DNA of 64,000 bases from Moniliella sp. 'wahieum' (taxonomy: Eukaryota; Basidiomycota; Moniliellomycetes; Moniliellales; Moniliellaceae): the NCBI GenBank assembly GCA_003971905.1, contig RSEE01000004.1, forward strand, positions 248,001 to 312,000. The letters run 5' to 3'. A program made the translations under genes and the position numbers. This document shows, piece after piece, positions 37,279 to 48,970 of the stretch. The notes below the pieces were generated by a model. That model worked only from the letters and a program-made list of their open reading frames with translations. It did no database searches and was not told the DNA's origin. Positions within the stretch are counted from its first letter, which is position 1. Each line of letters starts with the position of its first letter.

Positions 37279-40200
37279 ATGGGTCCGTCCAACAAGGAAG
37301 CAATGTTTGCCTCGGATGACGCTGAGGCCGGCGATCTCCCACCGCTCCCATCCCTCGCACACGGTCTGGATACTACCAACTCTGTCTCTCTGGCGTTCGC
37401 ACAAGGCGCGCGCGACCATGCTGCTGGCATTGTCCACCCTGAGTCATTCAGCCCCAACCCACTGCGTCGCACGCGGCACACCGATATGGGCGCTCGCACT
37501 TCAACTATCCAGTCTGTTCGCTCTGCTCAAACCCGGGATGGTGCTCTCATACCAGCCGAGTTCCGTACAATGTCAATCCAAGTCGGCGAAATCCGCACCC
37601 AAGAACGCATCCAGGCCAATGCCAAACACTCCACCACGGCCGAGCTGGCGGGCAAGCTGGGGATGAATAAGCTGCGTCCCAAAAAGGCGACCTCTAAACC
37701 CCCTGCTCCGATGCCGATTACTTTTCTCAGCTTTCGTACCACGTCACTCCCGCAGTCAAGGTTGCTTCTGAGTTGGCGGTTGCCCCCGAGACTGGGCTAA
37801 CTAACGACGCTGACGAGGCTCAGGCGCGTCTGAATCGCGATGGTCCGAACGCATTCAAAGCAAAGAAGCCTAACTACGTTTTGAAACTGCTTTCCTGGTT
37901 CTTTGGGGGATTCGGGTTTATCCTCTCTCTTGCGGTAATTCTCTTTGGCATCAGCTACAAGCCTTGGGTAACCCGGACCCTGCGCCATACAACCTTGCCC
38001 TCGCCATTCTCGTCCTTATTGTCATCTTTCTCCAGGGTCTCTTCAATGCTGCCCAAGACTGGTCGACGACCCGCGTCATGAACTCTATCATGGGCCTGCT
38101 CCCTTCCGATGCTGTGGTTCTACGTGACGGCCAGAAAATTACTGTACCCGATCCAATTTGGTAAAGGGTGACCTGGTGATGCTTCGCCAAGGAGATCGTG
38201 TGCCTGCCGACATGCGTCTGTTATCTGCTTCCAACGATCTGGCTTTCGATCGTGCCGTTCTGACTGGGGAGTCGGAGGAAGTGCCGGCCGAGCTCGTGTC
38301 GGATGAAGAGAACTTCCTCGAATCCAAAGCGATCGCTTTCCTTGGGTCATATGTTACCTCTGGTTCGGGCGGGGATTGTTGTTCTTACTGGGTCCGAGAC
38401 GGTGATGGGACGGATCAACAAACTTACCAACACGGGCAAGGAGAAGACGACCAACTTACAAAAGGAGGTGAATCGCTTCATCTTCATCATTGTTAGTCTC
38501 ACCGTCTCTCTCATCCAGCTATGCTGATTTTCTGGCTGTGCTACCTTCGCAAGCATCACAAGGGATTCCTTAACACTTCGGGGATCGTGACTAATTTGAT
38601 GGTACGTTTCCCTCTCCTTGGTTAAGTATTGGAACGAAAAATTGACCAGATTTCTATCAGTCGATTGTGGTGGCTTTCATTCCCGAGGGTGTGCCAATGG
38701 GTGTGACTCTCACGCTCTCCCTCGTTGCCAGGCGGATGAGAGACGCGGATGTGCTTCCCAAGTCATTGGCCACTGTCGAGACACTGGGCACGGTCAATGT
38801 TCTCTTATCGGACAAAACGGGTACCTTGACCGCCAACAAGATGACGGTCAGCACTGTCTATGTTGATGGAGAAAATCAAGGACGCGGGCGAGGCACTTCG
38901 TGAGGCCCAGCCGGCTTACCAGACGTTTGAACGGGCTCTTGCGCTGTGTAACGATGCTTTCTTTGAGGTGCAACGCGCTGAATCGGCTTCCGAGTCCATC
39001 GACTCCACCAAGGACAAGTTGGAGAAGGATACGATGGAGACGCGGGTGGTCAACGAAGGTCGAGGCGTAGCTAAGGGCAACGCAACCGATGTCGCCGTTC
39101 TCAACTATGTCGCTTCCAGCCCCGAATATGAACCGACCATGGCCGGGTACGAGCGGGTGTTTGTCCTTCCTTTCAACTCGACCAATAAGTTCATGATGAC
39201 GGCTTGTGTGCAGCATGGCGCAGGTCGGACACGCACAGTTCTCTTCAAGGGTGCCCGATATTCTCTTGCCCAAGTGTTCTATGCCGGATGAGGTGCGCCA
39301 AGCGGTAGTGGCAGCGCAGGAGCGCATGTCGCCCAAGGCCAGCGCGTTATCCTAATTGCTTCTCGTCTCCCCATTGCATCAAAGAGCGATCCGACCACCT
39401 GGTGGCCCTCTGATGAAGAGACGCAGACTTTGTCCGACCTCGACTTCCTTGGATTGGTCGGGATTGTGGATCCGCCCAAGAAGGAGATCCCACAGACAGT
39501 GGCTGACTGCCGTCGCTCTGGCTGCCGCTTCTTCATGGTCACAGGCGACTTTATTACGACTGCTTCTGCGATCGCAGAAATGTGTGGCATCTTTTCTTCG
39601 CGGGAGCGGGTGAGCCGAGTGGCGGATGTACCCAACGATTCGGAAGCTGAACCTCCACTAACGCTTGCGATCGAGGGAAAAGATTCCCCTTATCACCCAG
39701 GAGCAGTGGGATGTGATCTGTCGCACCGAGGAAATCGTCTTTGCCCGCACCACCCCCGAGCAGAAACTGGCCATCCTCACCGAATTCCAAAACAGGAAGT
39801 ACGTGTGCGCCATGACTGGTGATGGCACCAACGATCACCGGCGCTCCGAGCTGCAGTGGGCACGCTATGGTGTCAGGATCGGATGTGGCTTTGGCAGCGG
39901 CTGACTTGGTCTTGCTGGGACTTTTCTTCAATCATTGAGGGCATGCGTCTGGGTCGCCTTGTGTTCCAGAACTTGCAAAAAGTTATCTGCTATCTCCTTC
40001 CTGCCGGCTCATTCTCTGAGGATATGCCATTGATTGCGAACGTGTTCCTTGGTCTTCCGGTATGTGTTGTTTTGATGACCTTTCCTTTGTGAGACGGGTT
40101 CTGACGCATTGTTTCTTAGCTACCCTTGTCCTCGTTCCAGATGATTATTATCTGTCTTCTCACCGACCTTGCCTGCTCTCTTTGCATGATCTTTGAAAAG

Positions 40201-40781
40201 GAGGAATTCGACCTGCTGTCCCTCCCGCCCCGCAAACAAGTGAGCATTTGGTAAATCTACAACTGTATGGCCAAGCGTACGGGTTTGTGGGAATGATGGA
40301 GATGCTGTGTGCGATGAGCATGTTCTTCCTCTACTTGAAGCAAGAGGGCAACTTTAACATTGGCGACTTGTTCTTGGCGTATGAAAAGTGGGGCGAGGGC
40401 TTTCACGGCTATTCGGCCGACAAGATCAGTAATTTCCTCAACACGGGACAAAGCATCTACTTTGTCACGCTCGTCATTATGCAAATCGGAAATCTGCTTA
40501 CCGTTCGCTCCAAGCGCATGTCTCTTCTACAGTCCGACCCGTTCTTTAACAAGAAGCGGCGCAACGTTTCCATTCTGGTTGGGCCCACCGTGTCGATTGC
40601 GATTGCGATTCTCATCACCGAGGTGCACTGGTTCAACCATCTGTTTGGTACGGCTCATGTACCGATCCGCTTCTGGTTCATCCCTGTGCCCTTGGCATTG
40701 GGTGTGCTGTTGATGGACGAGTGCCGCAAAATCGTGATTCGGACCTGGCCCCACAGCTTGGTGGCCAAGCTGGCTTGGTAA
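37279..40781 (+). CDS. Na+/K+-ATPase-like P-type cation pump (type II, ACU-like)
   Basis: ATG at 37279 (CCACCATGG context). A long cytosolic N terminus leads to DADYFSQLSYHVTP, the A domain with LTGESEEVPAELVS (about 38260), M4 with VVAFIPEGVPMGVTLTLSLV, the phosphorylated aspartate motif SDKTGTLTANKMTV (38808-38849), an N domain with PFNSTNKFMMTA, the hinge CAMTGDGTND (about 39812), and membrane helices with TDLACSLCMIFEKEEFDLLS. These are Na,K/ACU features rather than ENA or PMR1. Fungal ACU pumps drive high-affinity K+ or Na+ uptake; the transported ion here is an inference. Introns: 38602-38660 and 40060-40119. About ten frame changes, each between family-like blocks. About 1,128 residues, usual for the group; TAA at 40779-40781. 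Confidence 0.85.
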
Positions 40782-41244
40782 ACCCAGAGCATGTTCGCTC
40801 TAGACTGGGAAACCGACTAAGCCGGCCGATACCTTGGGGGTTTCTGAATATATAACCTCACTGCTTGTTTCTCTATATGCTATGAGAAGCATCTCTTCCG
40901 CTATAACATTCCCGGTATCGACAGAGTGCACCTGCTTTTGTATCTACTGTCATCTCAATCTCAATTGTGATGGTCCGCTTTCGAGCGCTGAATTGACGTT
41001 TCTTTACGCACGATGAAAAAGTGTCCCGCTTCTCTGTCTACGACCATATTAAATGCGACTTGCCTGATGATTCTTTCGAGGTGTCTGTTGAGAGAGAGAA
41101 ATGGATGTAAGGGCAGTGCGCACGCATATCAGTGTACTGTGTAGGTGCAACAACTAATATGGTATCACCGTCAGGGACAAGGCTGTGGACGATAGTAGAT
41201 TTTGCCCTCTCTTTTCCTCTCGCGCTCTTCGCCGTCCTGCGCGT

Positions 41245-41385
41245 GTCAACTTCACATGTTGGCAGAAGAGGAGTGGAACAGTCGGGGTGAGAGACGAGGG
41301 AAACCACGGTCTTGTTAGTATACACGGGAGGCAGAATTGGAAATTGGAGCAAGCTTAGTCAATCGGCGACAAGAAGACACATGAC
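41245..41385 (-). repeat. Repeat A, copy 3
   Basis: On the minus strand it reads GATTGACTAAGCTTGCTCCA, ATTTCCAATTCTGCCTCCCG, then GGTTTCCCTCGTCTCTCACC and CCGACTGTTCC. It is shorter than copies 1 and 2 because of an internal gap. Confidence 0.7.
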
Positions 41386-41511
41386 TATAGGAGAAAACGA
41401 CAGGGAGGGCCATTGCAAGATTATGAAGAGGATGGTAGCAGTTTCGCTTGGAAAGACCTTTTGATTTCATCCCAATCAAAGGCTATGATTGGGACGGTTT
41501 GTATACTGCAT

Positions 41512-41548
41512 CCATATCATTGACAGAGCTTAAGGCTGGGACAGGGAA
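41512..41548 (-). repeat. Repeat C, inverted copy
   Basis: On the minus strand it reads TTTCCCTGTCCCAGCCTTAA then GCTCTGTCAATGATATGGA, nearly identical to 23706-23745. Confidence 0.75.
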
Positions 41549-41684
41549 ACGCTGTTTGTATGCAATAGAACATGTTTTCGTCGCATACCACAAAACCCAC
41601 GTACAACGTCGGTGGTGATGTCAATGATCCAGTTGGCCATATACTTCCACACTCGTGGCTCGCGCATTGCTTTTGACGCAAGAA

Positions 41685-41790
41685 ATTTGATCCAATTTCC
41701 AATTCTGCGTCTCGTGCCTGTCGCTGTTGCTGGATCCCCTTCTTTTCATAGATCAACACCAGAACGCATCTTGCCGATGCGCACTTCTTT
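41685..41790 (+). repeat. Repeat A, partial copy 4
   Basis: It contains TTGATCCAATTTCCAATTCT, GCGTCTCGTGCCTGTCGCTG and a weak match to the ACGAACGATCTTGCC part. The 3' end of the element is missing. Confidence 0.55.
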
Positions 41791-42224
41791 TTTTCATCAT
41801 TTGGTCCCATGATGCATGATGGCGCACGGCGAGAGAGAAAAGTGTGTGGTAGCTCGGCTTGCTTGCGTGGCTTAGTAGCCCATCGTTGTTCGGTGGGGAG
41901 GGAGGTTTTGGGTTGAATTGTGCGAATGAAGATGGTGGTCCAAGGGACAGAAGGGAATGCGTCATGTGGATGTGAGGATGGACAGCATCGTGGGCGATTA
42001 CCGAAGTGGCTTGCATGGGCCACTGCGGCTTTGGCTGGCTGAAGTAAGCGGGTGCGGTAAGGAGCCTGGCAGTGTGTGAGGGCAGCATAGGGGTGGTTGC
42101 AGGCAGTGGGTTAGATTCGTGAACGTTAAATATTCAATGTTCAATGCGGAAGTTCTTGAAGTTACACGTTCAACACAGTACGTACACAAACGACGACGTT
42201 TCCTCGACGTTCAGTACGTTCAAT

Positions 42225-42330
42225 GAACAGCACTAGTTCACTCTAGTCACCGGTCACTGGTCGATCACGATCACCGAACACTAGTCACTATCACTAGTCA
42301 CTAGTCACTAGTCACTAGTCACCTAGTCAC
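42225..42330. repeat. ACTAGTC palindromic array
   Basis: Units of CACTAGT, GTCACCGGTCAC and TAGTCACTAGTCACTAGTCA follow each other. The core words ACTAGT and ACCGGT are their own reverse complements. Confidence 0.85.
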
Positions 42331-42829
42331 TCGTGGCGTCCTGGGCTCTGGGGCAGCACACGGCGGACGGGGCATGGAGTGCTCCCGTGCGTGAGTTCGG
42401 GGACTGGGATCTGGGAAGTGGCGTCGTGCGGGGGCCGGCACGGGGAGGCGCTGAGGGCGATCTCAACGAGACGCATCTGAGACGGAGCGCCAGGGATGCA
42501 TGCTCGCTACTGGCCGCCTGAGCGCCTGGGCGCCTGAGCGCTTGCCCGCACAGCTTGGCTGCTCGCCTCGGACGCTGCGGCGTGCCGCAGACTGCGCTGG
42601 GCTGTCGTCTGCTGCGGCGCCGATTGCAGCCGTCAATCCGTCCCGACCCGGCCCAGCGCAGCGCACCACTGGCGCACCGAGTGTACCCCCAGCACTGCAC
42701 GGCACTGCACTGCGCCGCGGCGGCCGCCGCAGCCACTCGCCCGCCAGCGCTTTTCGCCGGCGTCAGTTGCTGTGCCCGACGGCTTCCACCACCTCGGCTC
42801 TCTCGGTGCCTCCTTCTTCTTCCAGGCCC

Positions 42830-45800
42830 ATGGCTGCCCCTCCCGCCGCCGACCCGCCGCCCCCCTGGGACTCCCCCGCCGACTCCGGCTTCGACTTCTC
42901 CGCCCCGCTCCAGGCGCTGGACGAGCCGCCGCTGCCCAGCAGCGCTAGTGCCGCTGGCAGTGTGTCCGAATCCGGCGCGTCCACCACCGATGCCGGCGAA
43001 TCGACGGACGATGGCGAAGCCCTCTCCCGCCCCAGCGACGGCGCCAGCCCAGAGCCCGCCATGGGTGGCTTTGCCTGCCCCACCTGTGGCCACCGCTTTC
43101 GGCGCAAGAACGGGCTCAGCCGCCACATGCGCTCCCACACGGCGAGAAGCCCTTCGCATGCACGCTCTGCAAGTTCCGCTCCACCCGCACCGACAGTCTC
43201 CAGCGGCATATGAAGCTCCATGCCCATCCCGACCTCCCCGCCTCGCAGCACCCGGCCTGGATGCCGGCGGCGTACCCCGTCGAGCCGCCGCACGGGTTCG
43301 ACGTCCCCCATTCGACCCGCTACGGCTACAGCACCCACCCCTATGCCACGGGGCGCGACATCCGTGCCGCGCCCGGTTACACCTCTACCCGACCCTACCC
43401 CGCCTCGCATCTTGCCCCGCAGGCGTATGACGATTATGCGTCGCCCCCGCTGGGCTATCCGCCTATGGAGACTGTCGCCCCCGGCCTGCCTGCGCCCCTG
43501 ACATCCACGCCCATCGACCCTAGCAACACCATGTCCTCCATCCTCCGGCCTTCGCCGGGGACACATGCCCATCCCAATGCCTCCTCCTCCTTCTCCGGCA
43601 GTTCCACCAGTCTGCACAGCTCTGCCAGCTTGCACACGCCATCCCACGGAGACCTCTCTTCCACTCCAGCAGCCACGTGGACAAGCCCCGTGCCGTCGGT
43701 GTCTCAGCAACCTTCGCCCTCGCCCCTACTCAGCCAGTCCTCTTACCCCTTTGAAGGAAGCAGTCTGCTCCAATCGCACCCGTCGCACCAAGCACTCCCA
43801 GCACCTCCCCCGCCGCACCACCGTGCTGTTTGGCACGCCCAACAGCAGGATAAGGGCACTAGTCCGCTAATTATCCCTCCGCCTGCTTCCAGTTCTTCTC
43901 TCTGCTGCTGCCGCTGCGTTGTGCCGGGCGTGCCACAGATCCAAGTTACCGAGGGATTTCCCACCTCACCCGACTTCGACTTTGGCCGTCTGTTCGGCGC
44001 GACCCTTGCGGACGAGTCGGCGCTTGGGTTTGATGCGTACATTGCTCAAGCCGCCAGTCTTTTTTCGCCAATCAAGCCGGCCAGTATGGAGGACCAGCAG
44101 CAGGGATCACTAAATGCTTTACTTGGGGATCTGGGAAGCGACGTCCTGGACACAGGATTTGCCTCCCACTTGACCTTGCCTCCCGACTCGGCCGATGCAC
44201 CTGCGCCAGCGGCCATTCCTGCCTCCCAATCGACACCTGTCCCAATTTGTGCTCAACTTTAACCGACACATGCCCTTTATTCATGTGCCCACCATCCCAC
44301 AACTCTTTAGTGACATTCTCGACCACCAGGGCAAAGTCAAGCTTTCGGTTGAAGCCAAGCAGATCGACTGCCTCAAGCCGTGTACCGAAGATGTATTACG
44401 CGCAATGGCCATCGTTGGTGCCTCGTACGATGGCATGGCCCCATCGGGTGGCAGTTTCGTGCCCATCCCGTCATCGCTGGAGGGGATGGAGATGGATGCA
44501 ACGCCGCTTTTGGTCGACTGGTACGGCGCAAACGAGCTGAAGAACAAGCTCTTGGCCGACTTCGCCGCAGACAACCCTCCTTCTACTGTGAGAGCGACGT
44601 TTGCGCCTGCTGGTGGGGCCGACTCGCTCTTTAAGGACTTTTTGGAAGAACCTCCACTGCTCCGTCGCGCCCAGGCCTTGATGCTACTCCAGTTTGTCAG
44701 CCTTTTCAGCCAATCGCGTGCGCACCAGAACCATGCTCGGTTGCTGCACGGCGCGCTGATTACTATTGGTCGCGAACTGCTGACAGAGACTGTGCAGCGC
44801 CAAATATTGGAACGGAAATTGACCGAACAAGCCCAATTGAGTGAGTATGAAAAATGGCGGCAATGGTCGCGACGAATGGAACGCAAACGTACTATTTGGG
44901 CGATCGCCGTGTGCGATCAATTGCAATCGGTCCTCTTCCGCCTTCCTCCCTTTCTTCAGGCGAACGAGTTGGATTCGGTCGATATCTCTGACTTGGGCAG
45001 CACCGAGATGTGGGAAGCGCCTTCGGCCGAGGCATGGGCTGCTCTGCCCTGCCCCCACTCCCCCAGTTGGCAAAGCGTCGGTTCAATCGGTATTGACCAT
45101 GTTGCTGGATCCTGCGGCTGAGACGGCGCCCATGGCCCAGCTGGGCCCTGCGGCTACTTTGTCACGGCGCTTTGCTTAATGAGCCAAACGACCGAGACGA
45201 TGCGCCAGGACACAGAGACCCGGAAACGGCTCCGGCAGTCGGCCGGATTAGGCCCCGACCCGCCTGGTGCGTCGGAGGCGGTGCGGCTGCAGAACGCTCG
45301 CACCGCCTTGGAGGCTCTCGGGGCAGGGGAAAAGTCTGCACTGATTAAGGAGGCAAAGGAGGCCGATCGGGTTCTGTCCCATACCGTGGGCCAGATCGAA
45401 ACGGGTTTGGCGCGGTGGCGGGAACATGCACGGGTCCCCGTTCCCGCCCCAGGCGATGGCACTGCGCCCTGGCCCGAGGAAAGCGTGTCGATTTCCTGTG
45501 CGACGGTCCATCTCATGGCCCAACTCAGGGGCCGGTGCCAATCTGAGGACAGCTGGGCCGAGGCATCCGAACCGTCGTTGGTTCGCTTGTTGGCTGTGGT
45601 GCCTCAGAGCCGGTCTACGCCCGACGAGACGGAAACTCTGTTGGTTCAGGTTAGGAGAGCCCTCCGATCCCCTGACCCCGCTGCCGCGCTGGTCCTGCTT
45701 GGTGTGGTGTGCCCCTCCGCCATGCACAGGCCCCCACCCTCCCCCCAGGCCTACCGGAGCCCAATGTCGATCCCACCTCGTTCCGCGGCTTCTTCCCCCG

Positions 45801-46002
45801 GTTACAGTAACTACACACCCGACTGTGGCGTCGTTTTCCTCGTTTGGTTCCACAACCACCCTTTTGTTTTGTCCCACTATTAATTCCAATGGCATTGCTC
45901 TTGTTTAGTCGTGCGCGTACGCAAGCGGTACTGGAGCCGCTTCGGCAGCTGAAGGATAGCCGAGCTGATGCAGGCGGTGGGACTGCTGCACAGGGGCGGT
46001 GA
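42830..46002 (+). CDS. C2H2 zinc-finger transcription factor with a fungal transcription-factor domain
   Basis: ATG at 42830 gives MAAPPAADPPPPWDSPADSG. Two adjacent C2H2 fingers lie at about 43074-43225: CPTCGHRFRRKNGLSRHMRS with its final H, the linker TGEKPF after one missing base near 43138, then CTLCKFRSTRTDSLQRHMKL with its final H. A long Pro/Ser-rich stretch follows, then an all-helical region (about 44230-45080) with FNRHMPFIHVPTIPQLFSDI, LLQFVSLFSQSRAHQNHARL and RMERKRTIWAIAVCDQLQSV, typical of the fungal_trans domain PF04082. The product should be a nuclear DNA-binding regulator; targets are unknown. The C terminus is uncertain: one frame stops at 45883, but GTAACT at 45807 to TTTAG at 45908 looks like an intron and a coding-like tail runs to TGA at 46000-46002. 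Several frame changes. Confidence 0.8.
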
Positions 46003-46682
46003 GGCCACAATGCCCTCGAACACGCGGATGCACAGAGCCTACAACATATGCGGAACGGTGCCGATTGTACCAAGACTTGGCAAAAAGTGCATCGAGTAGC
46101 CAGAACGACAGAGCGGTTTTTGCTGATCTGAACTTCCTAGCACTCCCACACACTCTCTTGCTCTGGTGTACTCAGGGTACATCGGAGCCTCGCGTACTTT
46201 CCATTCTCGACTTGCATGCCCACAGCAGATCGCCAACCTACTATCCCATATGAAACTGACAGACCCACAAGAGAATCGTCGTCACTGGCAGCTCGGATTA
46301 AACATCTCAATTCGACATATTAGTGCTGGCATACACCAGATGGGGTTTGCGTCCTCTTGACCATGAGCGCCTGGAAGAGCTTGCAGCTTAAGCTGAGCGC
46401 CTCCGGCGTCTCCGGCTAATGAACGTTGGTTGAACGAGACGTACCAGCGGAGTTACCCCGACTATCACCAAAAAAACGAGGTGCAATTGCTGGCGAGGCA
46501 CACGGTAACCCTACTTCAAACCCTAGTCTAACTTCTCGCATGTCGCATGTCACACGTCACAGGCCTCAGGGCCACAGGCCACATGCCACAGGTCTCCCCC
46601 AGGCAAGGAAATTTTAAACCTGCGTCGCGGGAGACATGCATCAACTACATCAACCAATTGGCGTCATGACAGACCCACCGCC
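46003..46682. other. Upstream spacer of the first unknown paralogue
   Basis: No gene is seen. It contains CAGGCCACAGGCCACATGCC-type words near 46560-46592. It does not resemble the upstream flank of the second paralogue, so the duplicated segment starts at the ATG. Confidence 0.5.
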
Positions 46683-48970
46683 ATGGTCGCTGACAACACC
46701 GATCCACTCACCCAAGCACTTGTGTGTATTGCCTTGCAGCATCGTCTTGGATTGGGCTAACCACAGGTGTACCCCCCCCCCCCCCCAAGAACGATTTTGA
46801 GGAGAGTATCCGCTCCGTCCTGCGTGAGGCGGCGCGGGTCTCCCCGCTGTCTCAGGCAATGCCCACTGTCGCCACCCGCGTGGTGACCTCGTCGCTGGCC
46901 AAGAACCAGTTGCTGCCTATGCCAGCAAACCTGCATGCTCGTCTCCGTTTTGGCATGGATGCGTGGGATACATTCTTACTCAACGCATATCCGCTTTTGG
47001 CCCTGGACCGTCTCCAGCCCGGAGGTGATCTGCTGAAAGCGCACCTTACCCTCTGTAGTGAGTTGTTCCCTACTTCTCCCACTCCCGAAACGGATGAACA
47101 AGAGACCGAATCCGGTCTATTTTGGGTGGCACACCCATGCAAAGTGCCGTTTCCCGTGGTGTGGATTCCATTCTTCGGCTTCTTCGCCCCACCGATCCGA
47201 TTTCTGTGCATCGTCCGGACCCGATCTTGCTCCTTCTTCTGCCAGGGGAAGGGTTCGTCAACCATTTCACCGACTTCAACTCTCTATCCTGATATTACTC
47301 GGCCATCAGATCGTTTATCTCATCCTCCGGTGAAGACAGGGCACGCCCACCTGGAGAATGCGGAGAAAGAAAAGCGTTGCCGAACTCCACACGACTCTGA
47401 CTCCCACTCCAAAGAGAAGCGCAAGCGGCCTCTTCCCCCAGAAGACCGGCGTAATTCCTATCAGTTCCATGAGAAAATGGTCAACGGGCGCCCCATCAAC
47501 GGGGACAGGGAGGTACAATCCAAGCGATTGAGGTGGGACCCGTCTGCATTGCGTGTTGCTCGCGATGCCCGCTCAGCTGAAATTGTTGCGTTAAGTGATT
47601 TCGTGGAGAAGTGCATGGTAGGTGGCCGCTGTTGTCACTTTCCAGGACATGTGAGCTGACTTCATCCAGACTGAAGCAGTGGATCGCCTACAGAGCTAAT
47701 TGGCACTTGTCAAGAAAAGGGAGGTCAAGGCCCCAACCAAGAACATTGACGTAATACAAACTTCGATCTTGCGCTTTTTGTGTTGCAATCTCGTGCAGTG
47801 TGGACTGCTCCCTTCATCGGACTCATGCTGTAGCTCCTTGAATGCTTCGCATCGTAAGGAACACGAAACAACATGGTCAAATCATGCTCTCCTTGCCTAC
47901 CCACTGTTGCACGCGGCCGCTTTTGCGCCGCACCAGCCGTTAATGACCGTGCACTTGAAGAGCCGAACAAGGTTCGAATCCCCCCGGCGTTCCCGTTTGA
48001 TTGATTGGCTTCAAGAACCTATCGGGGCCAAAATTGGGACTACGTGTCAAGACTCGCTTTCCCACTTTATCAACGACAGCCGGAGGAAGAGCAATGTCAA
48101 GGTACCCGCACCATCCACCATTCTTGGACGTGGTGCTCTCTTGGTAGTATGTTCCTCTCTGCTTATTGGTACTGTGAACAGCACACTAACATTTTCTAGC
48201 GCACGTGGTCCAACGCTTTGGAAACCCGAATAAAGGCTTTGCTCGACGAAGATCCATCCATCAGCCCGCTTCCGATATCCTGGCTCGTGTCCCAGCTTCT
48301 TTCAGATGGCATGATCAGAATGGCTTTACTCCCCAGCGCCCACCAACTGTTGCCATACATGGGCCACGTGGCCATGACCCTCCCTACTGCTGAGAACCAT
48401 CGCATGTGGCCTGAACATCTCCTTCGCACTTTTCCTTTACTCTCTCTCAACCTACTACGGCCGTGGAAATTGACACTGCGCACAGCCGTATGTACGGAGG
48501 TCACTCACCAAATACCTCCTACCCCTACGCAGCTGAAACACGACGAGGACATTGTTCGTGTTACCGATGGCACCCTCAACCGTCTTGCATCTCTCATCGA
48601 TGAATGGCTGGACGAGGTGCTACCGACCATGCCAAGCATTTACCTGTGACTATGGTCACACCAGAAGTTATGGCACGTACTAATTAACTCTTCTAGTGCA
48701 CCCCACTTCGATAAGGGAGCGTTGCTACTTTCTCCTCTCCTTTTTGCGCTGGACAGATTTCTGGTTTTGCTTCTACAGTATTTTTGGTCGAATCAGCTTG
48801 AGGCGAAAAAAAGAAAGCTTCCGATTCCTAAAGCGGCATCTCCTTTATATTACCGGTTACGCCCAATGGTTGTGAGCAAAAAACGCGAAACAAACGGCCA
48901 TCATGCCTCAGTAGAGCAACTGTCACGGCTAACGAAGAAGGATTGCCCATCTCGCATCTGCGCCTGGTGA
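46683..48970 (+). CDS. Unrecognised protein, paralogue 1 of an inverted pair
   Basis: ATG at 46683 gives MVADNTDPLTQAL, then a 45-nt intron (46722-46766, GTGTGT donor, GCTAACC branch site, CACAG acceptor). Exon 2 opens with a 15-C tract coding for prolines and continues KNDFEESIRSVLREAARVSP, MDAWDTFLLNAYPLLALDRL, DRVRSILG-like sequence and a charged middle (about 47340-47620, EKRKRPLPPEDRR). A later block, WLVSQLLSDGMIRMALLPSA and LPYMGHVAMTLPT, precedes FPLLSLNLLRPWKLTLRTAV. A 51-nt intron (48646-48696) leads to a last exon ending SRICAW, TGA 48968-48970. Every block has a counterpart in the gene at 55311-57489. No domain, signal peptide or membrane helix is evident. Additional short introns near 47620 and 48150 and several frame changes make the model provisional. 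Confidence 0.65.

Larger units (their letters stand above)
40782..42829. other. Spacer with several repeat copies and a palindromic array
   Basis: No gene is seen. It holds repeat A copies at 41245-41385 (-) and 41685-41790 (+, partial), a repeat C copy at 41512-41548 (-), and an ACTAGTC array at 42225-42330. From about 42330 the DNA becomes GC-rich leading into the C2H2 regulator. Confidence 0.55.

Noticed and set aside
47955-47990. A GGTTCGAATCC B-box-like word that might mark a tRNA
   Set aside because: The flanks do not pair as a T stem and no acceptor or anticodon stem can be drawn. It lies within paralogue 1.
46683-48970. Homeodomain mating-type genes as the identity of the inverted pair
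   Set aside because: No WFxNxR or other homeodomain signature is visible in either copy.
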